Part shown: one piece after another, positions 36,602 through 45,865 of the stretch
How positions within the stretch are numbered: the stretch's first letter is position 1
How the letters are laid out: each line of letters begins with the position of its first letter
NCBI RefSeq assembly: GCF_900129815.1
Contig: NZ_FQWX01000006.1
Location: 37,659-101,658 of the forward strand
Length of the DNA stretch: 64,000 nt
Direction of reading: 5' to 3'
Source: Asaccharospora irregularis DSM 2635
Lineage (GTDB): Bacteria; Bacillota; Clostridia; Peptostreptococcales; Peptostreptococcaceae
Position numbers and translations under genes: made by a program
The notes under the pieces: generated by a model
What the model was told of the DNA's origin: nothing
The model's database searches: none
Seen by the model: the letters and a program-made list of their open reading frames with translations, nothing else

Positions 36602-37243
36602 ATGGGTGAAAAAAAATTTTTACATAATGAAAAATATACCAATACCCGTCTACTAAAAAAGATAGGGGTTACTTTTGTAATCCCTATTTGCTTAGCTATT
36701 ACGGGAGCACTTATTTTTATGAGTGCAGGATGGAATTTGCTGTTTGAATCTTATTCTTTGAGTACAGCTATTTTTGCAAAGCCTAACAAGGACGTTGACG
36801 ATGTAAATTTTTATATAAACAACAAAGAAGTGAGTAGACCTGATATAGGAAGTGTATTTGCAAGTATAAAAATACCATCTATAAACCTAGAAAAAGATGT
36901 AGTTCATGGAGACGGAGATGACGAACTTAGAAAAGGGATAGGTCACTACGCGGGAAGCACTCTACCTGGTGAGGGTGGAAATTGTATATTAGATGGGCAC
37001 AGAGATACAGCTCTAAAAGATTTAAAAAACATCAAAAAGGGCGATAGTATTTTTGTAGATACAGAGTGGGGAAAATACGAGTATAGGGTTAGTGATATAA
37101 AGGTTACTGCTCCAGATGATAGTACAGTTATGGAGCCTACTGACCATGAAAAACTTACGTTGTATACTTGTTATCCTTTCAATTATATTGGAAGTGCACC
37201 AAAGAGATTTGTTGTTACTGGCGAGTTTGTAAGTGCTAAGTAA
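36602..37243 (+). CDS. Sortase, class D-like
   Basis: The product has 213 residues. An N-terminal membrane anchor (about 22-44, VTFVIPICLAITGALIFMSA) is followed by the sortase beta barrel. Catalytic residues are visible as His133 (LDGHRDTAL), Cys190 (LYTCYPF) and Arg202 (APKRFVV). The order, the compact size and the TLYTCYPF signature fit class D sortases. It should cleave a C-terminal signal of secreted proteins and join them to the cell wall; the adjacent copy B product is the obvious substrate. The gene downstream (22 nt to its likely start) encodes a membrane protein. Confidence 0.93.
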   Translation: MGEKKFLHNEKYTNTRLLKKIGVTFVIPICLAITGALIFMSAGWNLLFESYSLSTAIFAKPNKDVDDVNFYINNKEVSRPDIGSVFASIKIPSINLEKDVVHGDGDDELRKGIGHYAGSTLPGEGGNCILDGHRDTALKDLKNIKKGDSIFVDTEWGKYEYRVSDIKVTAPDDSTVMEPTDHEKLTLYTCYPFNYIGSAPKRFVVTGEFVSAK

Positions 37244-37265
37244 CAAGTAAATGAGGGATAAATAT

Positions 37266-38156
37266 ATGAGAAAATATAAAAGTATATTGGCATTTTTTAT
37301 AAGCCTTTTAATAATGTTTAGTATTATTGCAACTTGTTCAGTTGTATTTTTTAAAAACACGGTTCTAAGTGAGAGTACTTATACAAAGGTACTAGAAAGA
37401 GAAAACACGTATAATAAAATTTATGATAATATAAATGAAAATATAAAGTATCTAATGCTTACTAACAATATTCCTACTGATACATTAAGTGGTGTTATTA
37501 CTGAAGATGAGGTAAGGGATACTGTAAATGATTATATTTACTATACTGTCAGTTATATGAGAAAAGAAGAATCACAGATTACAAAACTTGACATGGAAGT
37601 CTATACTAAAAGAATTGATGAGAAAATGGACAAGTTTATAAAAGAAAATAACCTTTCTAAAAATGCTGAGTTTATGGGGCATGTCAATGAAATCAAAGGT
37701 ACTGCTCTAAATATAATCAAAAGTGATTTAGAGGTTGTAAATTTAAACGAATTATCTAAGTCTAGTTATATGACAAAGTTAGCTAGCTTATCATATATAT
37801 TGAATAGCAACAAAGTAATAGTATCACTAATAGCAATAATATTACTATTATCAGCTAGTATGTGTTTAATATGGAAAAGAAGAAAGATAAGAAGAGTTGT
37901 TTGGATCGGATATTCGTTTATGGCGAGTGGTCTTACTGTTATGTTAATTGGTATAAGCGGATATTTATCTAACTTTTATAAGCATATCGCAATAGATATA
38001 GATTATCTAGCAGAAGCTATAGCTGCAATTATAAAAAATTATTTGATTACTTTAACTCAAATAGGAAGTTTTATATTTTTGATAGGAATTTTATTGATGG
38101 CTGTATATTGGGGATACATAATAAAAAAATTTAATGTAGAAAATAAGTTAACTTAG
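37266..38156 (+). CDS. Uncharacterised membrane protein next to the sortase
   Basis: The product has 296 residues. One N-terminal helix (SILAFFISLLIMFSIIATC) is followed by an extracytoplasmic helical region of about 150 residues rich in Lys, Glu and Asn. Three C-terminal helices follow (NKVIVSLIAIILLLSASMCL, GLTVMLIGISGYL, IGSFIFLIGILLMAVYWGY) with a basic loop WKRRKIRRVVW. I prefer ATG at 37266, about 8 nt after GAGGGA; an ATG at 37251 precedes that site. No family was recognised. Its position suggests a role with the sortase and its substrate. Confidence 0.75.
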   Translation: MRKYKSILAFFISLLIMFSIIATCSVVFFKNTVLSESTYTKVLERENTYNKIYDNINENIKYLMLTNNIPTDTLSGVITEDEVRDTVNDYIYYTVSYMRKEESQITKLDMEVYTKRIDEKMDKFIKENNLSKNAEFMGHVNEIKGTALNIIKSDLEVVNLNELSKSSYMTKLASLSYILNSNKVIVSLIAIILLLSASMCLIWKRRKIRRVVWIGYSFMASGLTVMLIGISGYLSNFYKHIAIDIDYLAEAIAAIIKNYLITLTQIGSFIFLIGILLMAVYWGYIIKKFNVENKLT

Positions 38157-38186
38157 ATATTCTTAAGAGTTAACATACTTTGAATT

Positions 38187-38243
38187 ACTATATTAAAAGG
38201 TCCACTTTATCATTTAATGATAGGTGGATTTTTTAATATAGTA
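38187..38243. terminator. Bidirectional terminator after the sortase cluster
   Basis: TCCAC (38201-38205) with ATCA pairs with TGAT and GTGGA (38224-38228). The flanks TACTATATTAAAA and TTTTTTAATATAGTA extend the symmetry. Confidence 0.8.
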
Positions 38244-38400
38244 TTACTTTTTAAAATATTAGGATCTGAAATTTCAATAACAAAGATAAAATAAGTTAAC
38301 CTAAATATTACCAATAATTAACGCACCTCTAATTATTATATATAAAATAAGTTGTATTATTAACTTATACGAAATAAATAGTTATTGGGGGAAATTCTAA

Positions 38401-41205
38401 ATGATAAAAGTATCTAAAAAAACTAGAAGATTAGTAAGTAGGGGTATGCTAACAACTACAATTGCAACCGGAGTAGCTCCAGTAGTATCACCTTTTGTAA
38501 GTTTTGCAGAACAAGAATCATCAGTTTCAGGTGTTACTTTTGAAAAAAACAAGGGATTAAAAATAGCTATAATATCAGATACACACATATTTCCAGAGGA
38601 ATATGTAGGAAATGAAGGACCAAACTATCTAAAGTATGTGAGTTCAGATAGAAAAATGCTTAAAGAAAGTGAGAGAATACTTGATTCAAGTATAAATAGG
38701 ATATTAAAGTCAGATGCAGAGATTGTGCTTATACCAGGGGATTTAACTAAGGACTCAGAGGTAAAAGCTCATGAAATATTGGCAAGAGAAATAGAAAAAT
38801 TAGAAAAAGCAGGCAAAGAAGTTTTTGTTATAAATGGAAACCACGATATAAATGCCCCGGATGCAGAAAAATTCATAGCTGTAGAGGGGGATGAAAATGA
38901 CCCAAATAGAACTGATAGGGTAGAAAAATTAGATGGAATAAAGGCTAGTGAGTTTGAAAAGCTATATGCAAAATATGGATTTGATGATCAAAATTTAATA
39001 GCAAATGACCCTAATTCTACATCATATGTAGCTAGGTTAAAGCCGGGATATAGATTGATAGCTATGGATACTGGAATATATGGGGACAATAAAAGTGATC
39101 AAAGTACAGCAGGAAAATTACAAGAAGATACAAGGTTAAAGTGGATTCTTGATCAAATAAAAGAAGCTAACAAAGCAGGAGATACTGTAATAGGAATGAG
39201 CCATCATGGAATAGTAGAACATTTTAATGGACAAGGGAAGATGTTTGCACCTTATTTAGTAGAGAATTATGAAAAAGTATCGACGACTCTAGCTGATGCA
39301 GGCATGAAATATGTGTTTACAGGGCATTTTCATGCACAAGATGTAGCAATCAAAAAAACTGAAGCAGGTAATACAATTATGGATATAATGACTGGTTCTT
39401 CAGTTAGTTATCCATCTCCAATAAGGTTTGTTCAAATAGATAATGACTTAGGTAAAATACATATAAAGAGCGAGAGAGTAGAATCAATAAAAGGTGTAGA
39501 AGATTTCAAAAAGTATAGTGAGGATGCTATGAGATCTGGTGTAGGTGGTATGGTTTCATCTTTGGCTTCCGATTTATTAATTGGAATGATAGATAATAAA
39601 TCATCCTCAACTCCTAATGGGGATGAAGAAAAAATAAAGGAAGTAGTAAAAGAGTATATTACACAAGTTATAGATGAAAATAAAGATAAGCTAGATGAAG
39701 AAATAAATAAAAATCCGGAACTACTAAGTAGTATAGATGTTAAATCTATAGATGACCCAGTAATAATACCGGGTGAGGATGGTAAACCACCACTATTAAA
39801 AAAGAGTCAGTTAATAAACTATATAAAAGCAGTTTCTGAAGATCTAAAAACTGTAGAAGTAGAAACATCAATAGCTAAAAATTATAAGCTTATGGATATA
39901 ATAGAAAACTGTTTAATTGAAGTATACGCAGGTGATGAAAACTATTCTGATTCAATGAAAATATTAAAATCAGAATTACAAACAACACCGATGATTCAAG
40001 ATTCTTTGGTAAAAATATTAGTTAAAAACAAGAAAGAACTGGGGTTAGTTGGAACTTTAGTAAATGAGGATAGTATGAATAAGCTATTTGACAAAAAAGT
40101 TTCAGGTGAGAACACTTTAGGACAAGTTGTAGGCAATACATTTGCACAAGTACTAGATGGAGTATTAACAGATAAAACACCGGACAATAATGTAGCTTAT
40201 ATAGGGGATAGAGTAGTGGATTCTGATTTAGGAACATCAACACCTTCAATCACACCTCCAACTATACCTTCAACTACACCACAAATAATACCGTCAAAAT
40301 TAGCAGGGGATGATAGATACAAAACAGCTGTAGAAATATCAAAAGAAGGCTGGAATAAATCTGATACTGTGTTTATAGTTAGTGGAGAAGATAAAAATTT
40401 AGTGGATGGCCTTACAGCTACACCTCTAGCATCCTCTAAAGATGCACCTATATTACTAACTAAAAATAATAGTTTAGCAAATGATACAATCAATGAAATA
40501 AAAAGATTAAATTCATCTCAGGTAATAGTTATAGGTGGTCAATCTTCTATATCAGAATCTGTAGTCAAAGATATAAAAAATATAAATTCTAATATAGAAG
40601 TAAAAAGAATAGCTGGTTCTAATAGATATGAAACATCTTTAAATATAGCAAAAGAATTAGATAAAACTAATGATGTTTCTAAAGTATATATAGGATCTGG
40701 TGATGGTGAGTCGGATTCACTGTCAATATCTCCTGTAGCAGGTAAGGAAAGGGCACCTATACTGCTTACACCTAAGGAAGGTCCAGATAAAAATACACTT
40801 GAATTTATAAAGGATAAAGCTATAAAGGATAGTTATTTTATAGGTGGTAAAAATAAAATATCAGATAGTTCTATAAGTAAAATAAACGATATAATCCCTA
40901 ATGATGTATCAAAAAATAGAATATCTGGAAAAGACAGACAAGAAACAAATGCTAGAGTTATGGAAAAATTTTATAAGAATACAGATTTAAACGGTGTTGC
41001 AGTGGCAAAATCAGATCAATTAGTGGATGCTCTAAGCGTAGGACCTTTGGCTGCAAAAAAAGATATACCTATAATACTTGCTACTAAAACTTTAAACAAA
41101 TCTCAAGAAGAAGCACTAAATAAAAAGAAGACATTAAAATTATTTGAAATTGGCGGGGGAATATCATCTAGTGTATTAGATAAAATTAAAAACCTAGTTA
41201 AATAG
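38401..41205 (+). CDS. Surface metallophosphoesterase with three CWB2 repeats
   Basis: The product has 934 residues. A signal peptide (about 1-38, ending VSFAEQ) is followed by a calcineurin-like phosphoesterase domain (about 50-330) with IISDTHIF, PGDLTKDSE, NGNHDINAP, MSHHGIVEH and TGHFHAQD, the metal-binding set. A helical middle follows (about 370-610), then a Ser/Thr/Pro linker. Three CWB2 (PF04122) repeats end the protein (about 637-934), starting LAGDDRYKTAVEISKEG, IAGSNRYETSLNIAKEL and ISGKDRQETNARVMEKF. CWB2 triplets bind the anionic wall polymer in Clostridioides-type S-layer proteins. The substrate is unknown; nucleotide or phospholipid-like compounds are possible. Confidence 0.93.
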   Translation: MIKVSKKTRRLVSRGMLTTTIATGVAPVVSPFVSFAEQESSVSGVTFEKNKGLKIAIISDTHIFPEEYVGNEGPNYLKYVSSDRKMLKESERILDSSINRILKSDAEIVLIPGDLTKDSEVKAHEILAREIEKLEKAGKEVFVINGNHDINAPDAEKFIAVEGDENDPNRTDRVEKLDGIKASEFEKLYAKYGFDDQNLIANDPNSTSYVARLKPGYRLIAMDTGIYGDNKSDQSTAGKLQEDTRLKWILDQIKEANKAGDTVIGMSHHGIVEHFNGQGKMFAPYLVENYEKVSTTLADAGMKYVFTGHFHAQDVAIKKTEAGNTIMDIMTGSSVSYPSPIRFVQIDNDLGKIHIKSERVESIKGVEDFKKYSEDAMRSGVGGMVSSLASDLLIGMIDNKSSSTPNGDEEKIKEVVKEYITQVIDENKDKLDEEINKNPELLSSIDVKSIDDPVIIPGEDGKPPLLKKSQLINYIKAVSEDLKTVEVETSIAKNYKLMDIIENCLIEVYAGDENYSDSMKILKSELQTTPMIQDSLVKILVKNKKELGLVGTLVNEDSMNKLFDKKVSGENTLGQVVGNTFAQVLDGVLTDKTPDNNVAYIGDRVVDSDLGTSTPSITPPTIPSTTPQIIPSKLAGDDRYKTAVEISKEGWNKSDTVFIVSGEDKNLVDGLTATPLASSKDAPILLTKNNSLANDTINEIKRLNSSQVIVIGGQSSISESVVKDIKNINSNIEVKRIAGSNRYETSLNIAKELDKTNDVSKVYIGSGDGESDSLSISPVAGKERAPILLTPKEGPDKNTLEFIKDKAIKDSYFIGGKNKISDSSISKINDIIPNDVSKNRISGKDRQETNARVMEKFYKNTDLNGVAVAKSDQLVDALSVGPLAAKKDIPIILATKTLNKSQEEALNKKKTLKLFEIGGGISSSVLDKIKNLVK

Positions 41206-41214
41206 TAAAATAAT

Positions 41215-41250
41215 AAAAATCCACCTCACTTTAACGAGAGGTGGATTTTT
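41215..41250 (+). terminator. Terminator after the CWB2 protein
   Basis: AAAAATCCACCTC (41215-41227) and GAGGTGGATTTTT (41238-41250) form a perfect 13-bp stem. Confidence 0.95.
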
Positions 41251-41490
41251 ATGTGTAAAAATACATGATTATGCATTATAATATTATATATGACATGCAA
41301 ATTATCTACATTATTAAACACATATCCCGCATTAATACATAATAAATACATTTAAATTATAAAAAAATATACAAAAACACATCATATTCGAATAAAAATA
41401 TATTTACAGAATAGTACATATGGTTATATAATATACTATATAAGATACAGACAAGTTAAAAGTATAGCATAATGAAAGAAGGTGATTATT

Positions 41491-42120
41491 ATTCAACTTA
41501 ATAAAAGGCAATTAAAGATAATTGATATAGTTAAAGCAAATGAACCTATAACTAGTGAAAATATTGCTGCCAGTCTAAATGTAACACGTGCTACATTAAG
41601 GTCAGATCTTGCTATACTAACGATGACCGGAATACTGGACGCAAGGCCAAAAGTTGGATATTTTTATTCAGGTATAAATGAAATTAATTTGGTTGGAAAT
41701 AAAGTCAAAGATAAAAAAGTTGAGGACATAATGAGTATGCCGATACTTGTAAAGAAGGATACTAGTACATATGATGTAATAGTTACTATGTTCCTATCAG
41801 ATGTAGGTAGCATAGTTATTATAGATGATGAAGAAAACCTATGTGGTGTAGTTTCTAGGAAGGACCTTCTAAAAGCAACTGTAGGAGGGGCAGACATAAA
41901 CAAGATACCTATAGGAATGATAATGACTAGAACACCAAATGTAGTAACTTTAAATAGAGACGATAGTGTATTATTAGCAGCGAAGAAAATAATAGAACAT
42001 GAAATTGACTCCGTGCCAGTGATTGAATATGATGGAAAAGATAAGACAAGAACAAAAGTAGTTGGAAGATTGTCTAAGACCAATATAACAAAGTTATTCT
42101 TGGAAATAATGGACAATTAA
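41491..42120 (+). CDS. ccpN: CcpN-like transcriptional repressor (HTH plus CBS pair)
   Basis: An N-terminal winged helix (LNKRQLKIIDIVKANEPITS, RATLRSDLAILTMTGILDAR) is followed by two CBS domains (about 75-205). CcpN in Bacillus represses gluconeogenic genes and sits beside yqfL, as here. The start is unusual: the in-frame GTG at 41482 lies within the near-perfect binding site AAGAAGGTGAT. The codon at optimal distance is ATT at 41491 (8 nt after GAAGG), giving 209 residues; GTG would give 212. I report the ATT start as the better-spaced choice. A likely target is the downstream ppsR-ppdK pair. Confidence 0.88.
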   Translation: MQLNKRQLKIIDIVKANEPITSENIAASLNVTRATLRSDLAILTMTGILDARPKVGYFYSGINEINLVGNKVKDKKVEDIMSMPILVKKDTSTYDVIVTMFLSDVGSIVIIDDEENLCGVVSRKDLLKATVGGADINKIPIGMIMTRTPNVVTLNRDDSVLLAAKKIIEHEIDSVPVIEYDGKDKTRTKVVGRLSKTNITKLFLEIMDN

Positions 42121-42133
42121 GGAGGAATATATA

Positions 42134-42970
42134 ATGGAAAACCTGATTATATATGTAATATCAGATTCAGTAGGAGAGACTGCTCAACAAGTTACAAAAG
42201 CTGCTATGTCACAGTTTGGGATGGGAGACAATTATGAAATAAGAAGATTTCCCTATGTTGTAGATAAAAAGTTTTTAGCTGAGATATTAGAAAGTGGAAA
42301 AAATGAAGATGCTATAGTTGTATATACCCTAGTTGATGAAGAACTATCAGAGATGACAAGGGAGTACTGTGAAAAAGAAAATATAAGTAAAATAGATCTA
42401 ATGACTCCATTTTTCAGAGAGATAGGTATAAAGACAGGAAAGAGACCTAAGAGAGAACCTGGTATTATAAGAAAATTAGATGAATCATACTTTAAGAGAG
42501 TTGAAGCTATAGAGTTTGCAGTAAAATACGATGATGGTAAAGACCCTAGAGGTATACTAAAATCAGATATTATACTAGTTGGTATATCTAGAACTTCAAA
42601 AACACCTCTTAGTATGTATCTTGCAAATAAAAATATAAAAGTAGCAAATGTGCCATTAGTTCCAGAAATACCTATCCCAAAGGAAGTATTTGAGATAAAT
42701 AGCAAGAAAATAATAGGGCTTACAAATACTCCTGAAAAACTAAATATGATAAGACAGGAAAGGCTAAAAGCATTGGGGCTATCTAGCAGTGCTAATTATG
42801 CAAATTTAGAGAGAATACTTCAAGAGTTAGACTACTCAGAAAGTATAATGAAAAGACTAGGTTGTCCAGTAATAGATGTATCTAGCAAGGCAATAGAAGA
42901 AACTGCCGGCATAATTATGGACATAATAAAAGAAAATGGTATAAATATATACCGAGAAAATGATAAATAA
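42134..42970 (+). CDS. ppsR: Pyruvate,phosphate dikinase regulatory protein
   Basis: The product has 278 residues (DUF299 family). It has YVISDSVGETAQQVTKAAMSQ at the N terminus and the P-loop GISRTSKTPLSMYLANKNIKV. These bifunctional enzymes phosphorylate PPDK with ADP and remove the phosphate by phosphorolysis, switching it off and on. It lies 13 nt after ccpN and 56 nt before ppdK, its presumed substrate. This is the YqfL orthologue position. Confidence 0.95.
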   Translation: MENLIIYVISDSVGETAQQVTKAAMSQFGMGDNYEIRRFPYVVDKKFLAEILESGKNEDAIVVYTLVDEELSEMTREYCEKENISKIDLMTPFFREIGIKTGKRPKREPGIIRKLDESYFKRVEAIEFAVKYDDGKDPRGILKSDIILVGISRTSKTPLSMYLANKNIKVANVPLVPEIPIPKEVFEINSKKIIGLTNTPEKLNMIRQERLKALGLSSSANYANLERILQELDYSESIMKRLGCPVIDVSSKAIEETAGIIMDIIKENGINIYRENDK

Positions 42971-43026
42971 TAAAGTCAATTATTAAAATTAAAATAAAAA
43001 ATTATAAAATTAATGGGGGATTAATA

Positions 43027-45648
43027 ATGAATTCTAAATATGTTTATAGTTTTAGTGAAGGATGTAAAGAAATGAAATCTTTACTAGGAGGAAAAGGAGC
43101 AAACTTAGCAGAAATGACTAAGATAGGTCTACCAGTGCCTCCAGGATTTACTATTACAACTGATGCGTGTAATGACTACTATGATAATAGTGAAAAAATA
43201 AGACCAGAAATAGTAGCAGAAATAGAAGAACAATTAAAAGGGCTAGAAGAAAACCTAGGAAAAACTTTAGGATGTAGCCAAAACCCACTTTTAATATCAG
43301 TTCGTTCTGGTGCAGTATTCTCTATGCCAGGAATGATGGATACAATACTTAACTTAGGACTTAATGATACTAGTGTAAAGGCACTTGCAGAAGGAACACA
43401 AAACGAAAGATTTGCTTATGATAGTTACAGAAGATTTATACAAATGTTCTCTGATGTTGCTATGGGAGTACCTAAGTACAAATTCGAAGGTGTATTAGAT
43501 AGAATAAAAGAAGAAAAAGGATATTCTGTTGATACAGACCTTACTACAGATGATTTAAAACAAATAGTAGAAGAATTTAAAGCAATATACAAAAAAGAAG
43601 TTAGAAGTGACTTCCCAGAAGATCCAAAAACACAATTAATGCTTGCAATAGAAGCGGTATTTAAATCTTGGAATAACCCACGTGCACAAGTATACCGTAG
43701 ATTACATGATATACCTCACAATTTAGGTACAGCAGTTAATATACAATCAATGGTATTTGGTAACATGGGAGAAACTAGTGGTACAGGGGTTGCTTTCACT
43801 AGAAACCCATCTACAGGTGAAAATAAATTATTCGGAGAGTACTTAATGAATGCACAAGGTGAAGACGTTGTTGCAGGTATAAGAACTCCACAAGATATAT
43901 CTACTCTTAAAGAAGTAATGCCAGAAGCATATGAACAATTTGTAAACATAACTTCTACACTTGAAGCTCACTACAAAGATATGCAAGATATAGAGTTTAC
44001 TATAGAAAATGAAAGATTATATATACTACAAACTAGAAATGGTAAGAGAACTGCAAAAGCAGCTATAAATGTTGCAGTTGACTTAGTTGAGTCTGGAATA
44101 ATAACAGAAGAAGAAGCTATAATGAGAATTGAACCAAATCAATTAGACCAACTTCTTCATCCAAACTTTGAACCAACTGCTCTAAAAGAAGCTAAGGTAA
44201 TAGCAAAAGGATTACCAGCATCACCAGGTGCTAGTAGTGGTAGAGTGTACTTTAATGCAGATGATATAGTAGAAGCTGCTAATAGAGATGAGAAAGTTAT
44301 ACTTGTTAGACTAGAAACATCTCCAGAAGATATAGAAGGTATGGTACGTGCTGAAGGAATACTTACAGCAAGAGGAGGAATGACATCACATGCAGCGGTT
44401 GTAGCAAGAGGTATGGGTACATGCTGTGTTGCAGGATGTGGAGAAATAAAAGTTGATGAAGCTAATAAAGAAATAAGAGTTGATGATATAGTAATAAAAG
44501 AAGGAGAATACATTTCTTTAGATGGATCTACAGGATGTGTTTACTTAGGAGAAGTTAAGAAAACAGAAGTTGAATTAACAGGAAACTTTGAAAAATTAAT
44601 GGTATGGGTAGATAAATATAGAACTATGCTAGTTAGAACAAATGCAGATACTCCTAGAGATGCAGCTACTGCTATAAAATTCGGTGCTGAAGGTATAGGA
44701 TTATGTAGAACTGAGCATATGTTCTTTGATGAAGATAGAATACCAGCAGTTAGACAAATGATATTATCTAAAACAGTAGAGCAAAGAGAAAAAGCTCTTG
44801 AAAAAATATTACCAATGCAAAGAGAAGACTTTAGAGAAATATTTAAAGTTATGGCTGGAAAACCAGTTAACGTAAGATTGCTAGATCCACCACTACATGA
44901 ATTCTTACCAAGTGATAGTGAGGCTATAGCAGATCTTGCTAAAAACTTAGGAATCAGTGTAGAAGAAGTTAACAAGAGAATAGTTGACTTAGAAGAAGTA
45001 AACCCAATGCTTGGACATAGAGGATGTAGACTTGCAATAACTTATCCAGAAATATGTGTAATGCAAGCAAAAGCATTAGCTCAAGGTGCTATAGAAGCTA
45101 TTAGAGAAGGAGTAGAAGTATCTCCTGAAATAATGGTTCCATTAGTAGGTGAAGTAAACGAATTAAAAGTTTTAAGAAAATTAATAGAAGAAACTGTAGA
45201 TGCTACAATAGAAGCTGAAGGTGTGAGATTTGATTACACAGTAGGAACAATGATAGAAATACCTCGTGCTTGCTTAACAGCTGATGAAATAGCAGAAGTT
45301 GCTGACTTCTTCAGTTTCGGAACTAACGACTTAACTCAAATGTCATTCGGATACTCAAGAGATGATGCAGGTAAATTCTTAGGAGAATATGTAGACAAAG
45401 AGTTATTAGAAAAAGATCCATTCCAAGTGTTAGACCAAAACGGAGTAGGTAAATTAGTTAAAATGGCAGCTGAGTTAGGTAGAGGAGTTAAATCAGACCT
45501 TAAATTAGGAATCTGTGGAGAACACGGTGGAGAACCATCTTCAGTAGAGTTCTGCTACAAAACAGGACTTAACTACGTATCTTGTTCACCATTTAGAGTG
45601 CCAATTGCAAGACTTGCAGCAGCTCAAGCAGCTATAAGAAATAAATAA
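43027..45648 (+). CDS. ppdK: Pyruvate,phosphate dikinase
   Basis: The product has 873 residues, full length. The ATP-grasp nucleotide-binding domain (LLGGKGANLAEMTKIGLPVP, VRSGAVFSMPGMMDT) is followed by the swivelling phosphohistidine domain with GGMTSHAAVVARGMGTCCV and then the TIM-barrel PEP/pyruvate domain (GLCRTEHMFF, GTNDLTQMSFGYSRDD and CGEHGGEP). It interconverts pyruvate plus ATP and Pi with PEP, AMP and PPi; in anaerobes it often works in the glycolytic direction. The Thr upstream of the catalytic His is the PpsR target in known systems. Codon bias suggests high expression. Confidence 0.98.
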   Translation: MNSKYVYSFSEGCKEMKSLLGGKGANLAEMTKIGLPVPPGFTITTDACNDYYDNSEKIRPEIVAEIEEQLKGLEENLGKTLGCSQNPLLISVRSGAVFSMPGMMDTILNLGLNDTSVKALAEGTQNERFAYDSYRRFIQMFSDVAMGVPKYKFEGVLDRIKEEKGYSVDTDLTTDDLKQIVEEFKAIYKKEVRSDFPEDPKTQLMLAIEAVFKSWNNPRAQVYRRLHDIPHNLGTAVNIQSMVFGNMGETSGTGVAFTRNPSTGENKLFGEYLMNAQGEDVVAGIRTPQDISTLKEVMPEAYEQFVNITSTLEAHYKDMQDIEFTIENERLYILQTRNGKRTAKAAINVAVDLVESGIITEEEAIMRIEPNQLDQLLHPNFEPTALKEAKVIAKGLPASPGASSGRVYFNADDIVEAANRDEKVILVRLETSPEDIEGMVRAEGILTARGGMTSHAAVVARGMGTCCVAGCGEIKVDEANKEIRVDDIVIKEGEYISLDGSTGCVYLGEVKKTEVELTGNFEKLMVWVDKYRTMLVRTNADTPRDAATAIKFGAEGIGLCRTEHMFFDEDRIPAVRQMILSKTVEQREKALEKILPMQREDFREIFKVMAGKPVNVRLLDPPLHEFLPSDSEAIADLAKNLGISVEEVNKRIVDLEEVNPMLGHRGCRLAITYPEICVMQAKALAQGAIEAIREGVEVSPEIMVPLVGEVNELKVLRKLIEETVDATIEAEGVRFDYTVGTMIEIPRACLTADEIAEVADFFSFGTNDLTQMSFGYSRDDAGKFLGEYVDKELLEKDPFQVLDQNGVGKLVKMAAELGRGVKSDLKLGICGEHGGEPSSVEFCYKTGLNYVSCSPFRVPIARLAAAQAAIRNK

Positions 45649-45672
45649 TAAATAAATATTTAGCCATATTTA

Positions 45673-45716
45673 AAATCCCCGAGATCATCACATAGGTATT
45701 CTCGGGGATTTTTTTA
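45673..45716 (+). terminator. Terminator after ppdK
   Basis: AAATCCCCGAGA (45673-45684) pairs with TCTCGGGGATTT (45700-45711) and runs into Ts. Confidence 0.95.
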
Positions 45717-45865
45717 TTAATTTTATAAATATCTAGATAAGACTTAATAGATAAAAACTATACTCATATAGAGATAATGAATTTGACGAAACAGTATGAT
45801 GGAGGTAGAATTATCCTGATATAATATGTTGGATAAAGCTAGATTTCTAGAAAGAGGAGGATATT

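Noticed and set aside
44157..44975. Long open frames opposite ppdK, dnaK and glyS
   Set aside because: They are antisense to strongly conserved genes with biased codons and have no binding sites or homology.
45783..45825. TTGACG and TATAAT as a promoter for the DUF169 gene
   Set aside because: The spacer is 31 bp, too long for a sigma-A promoter.
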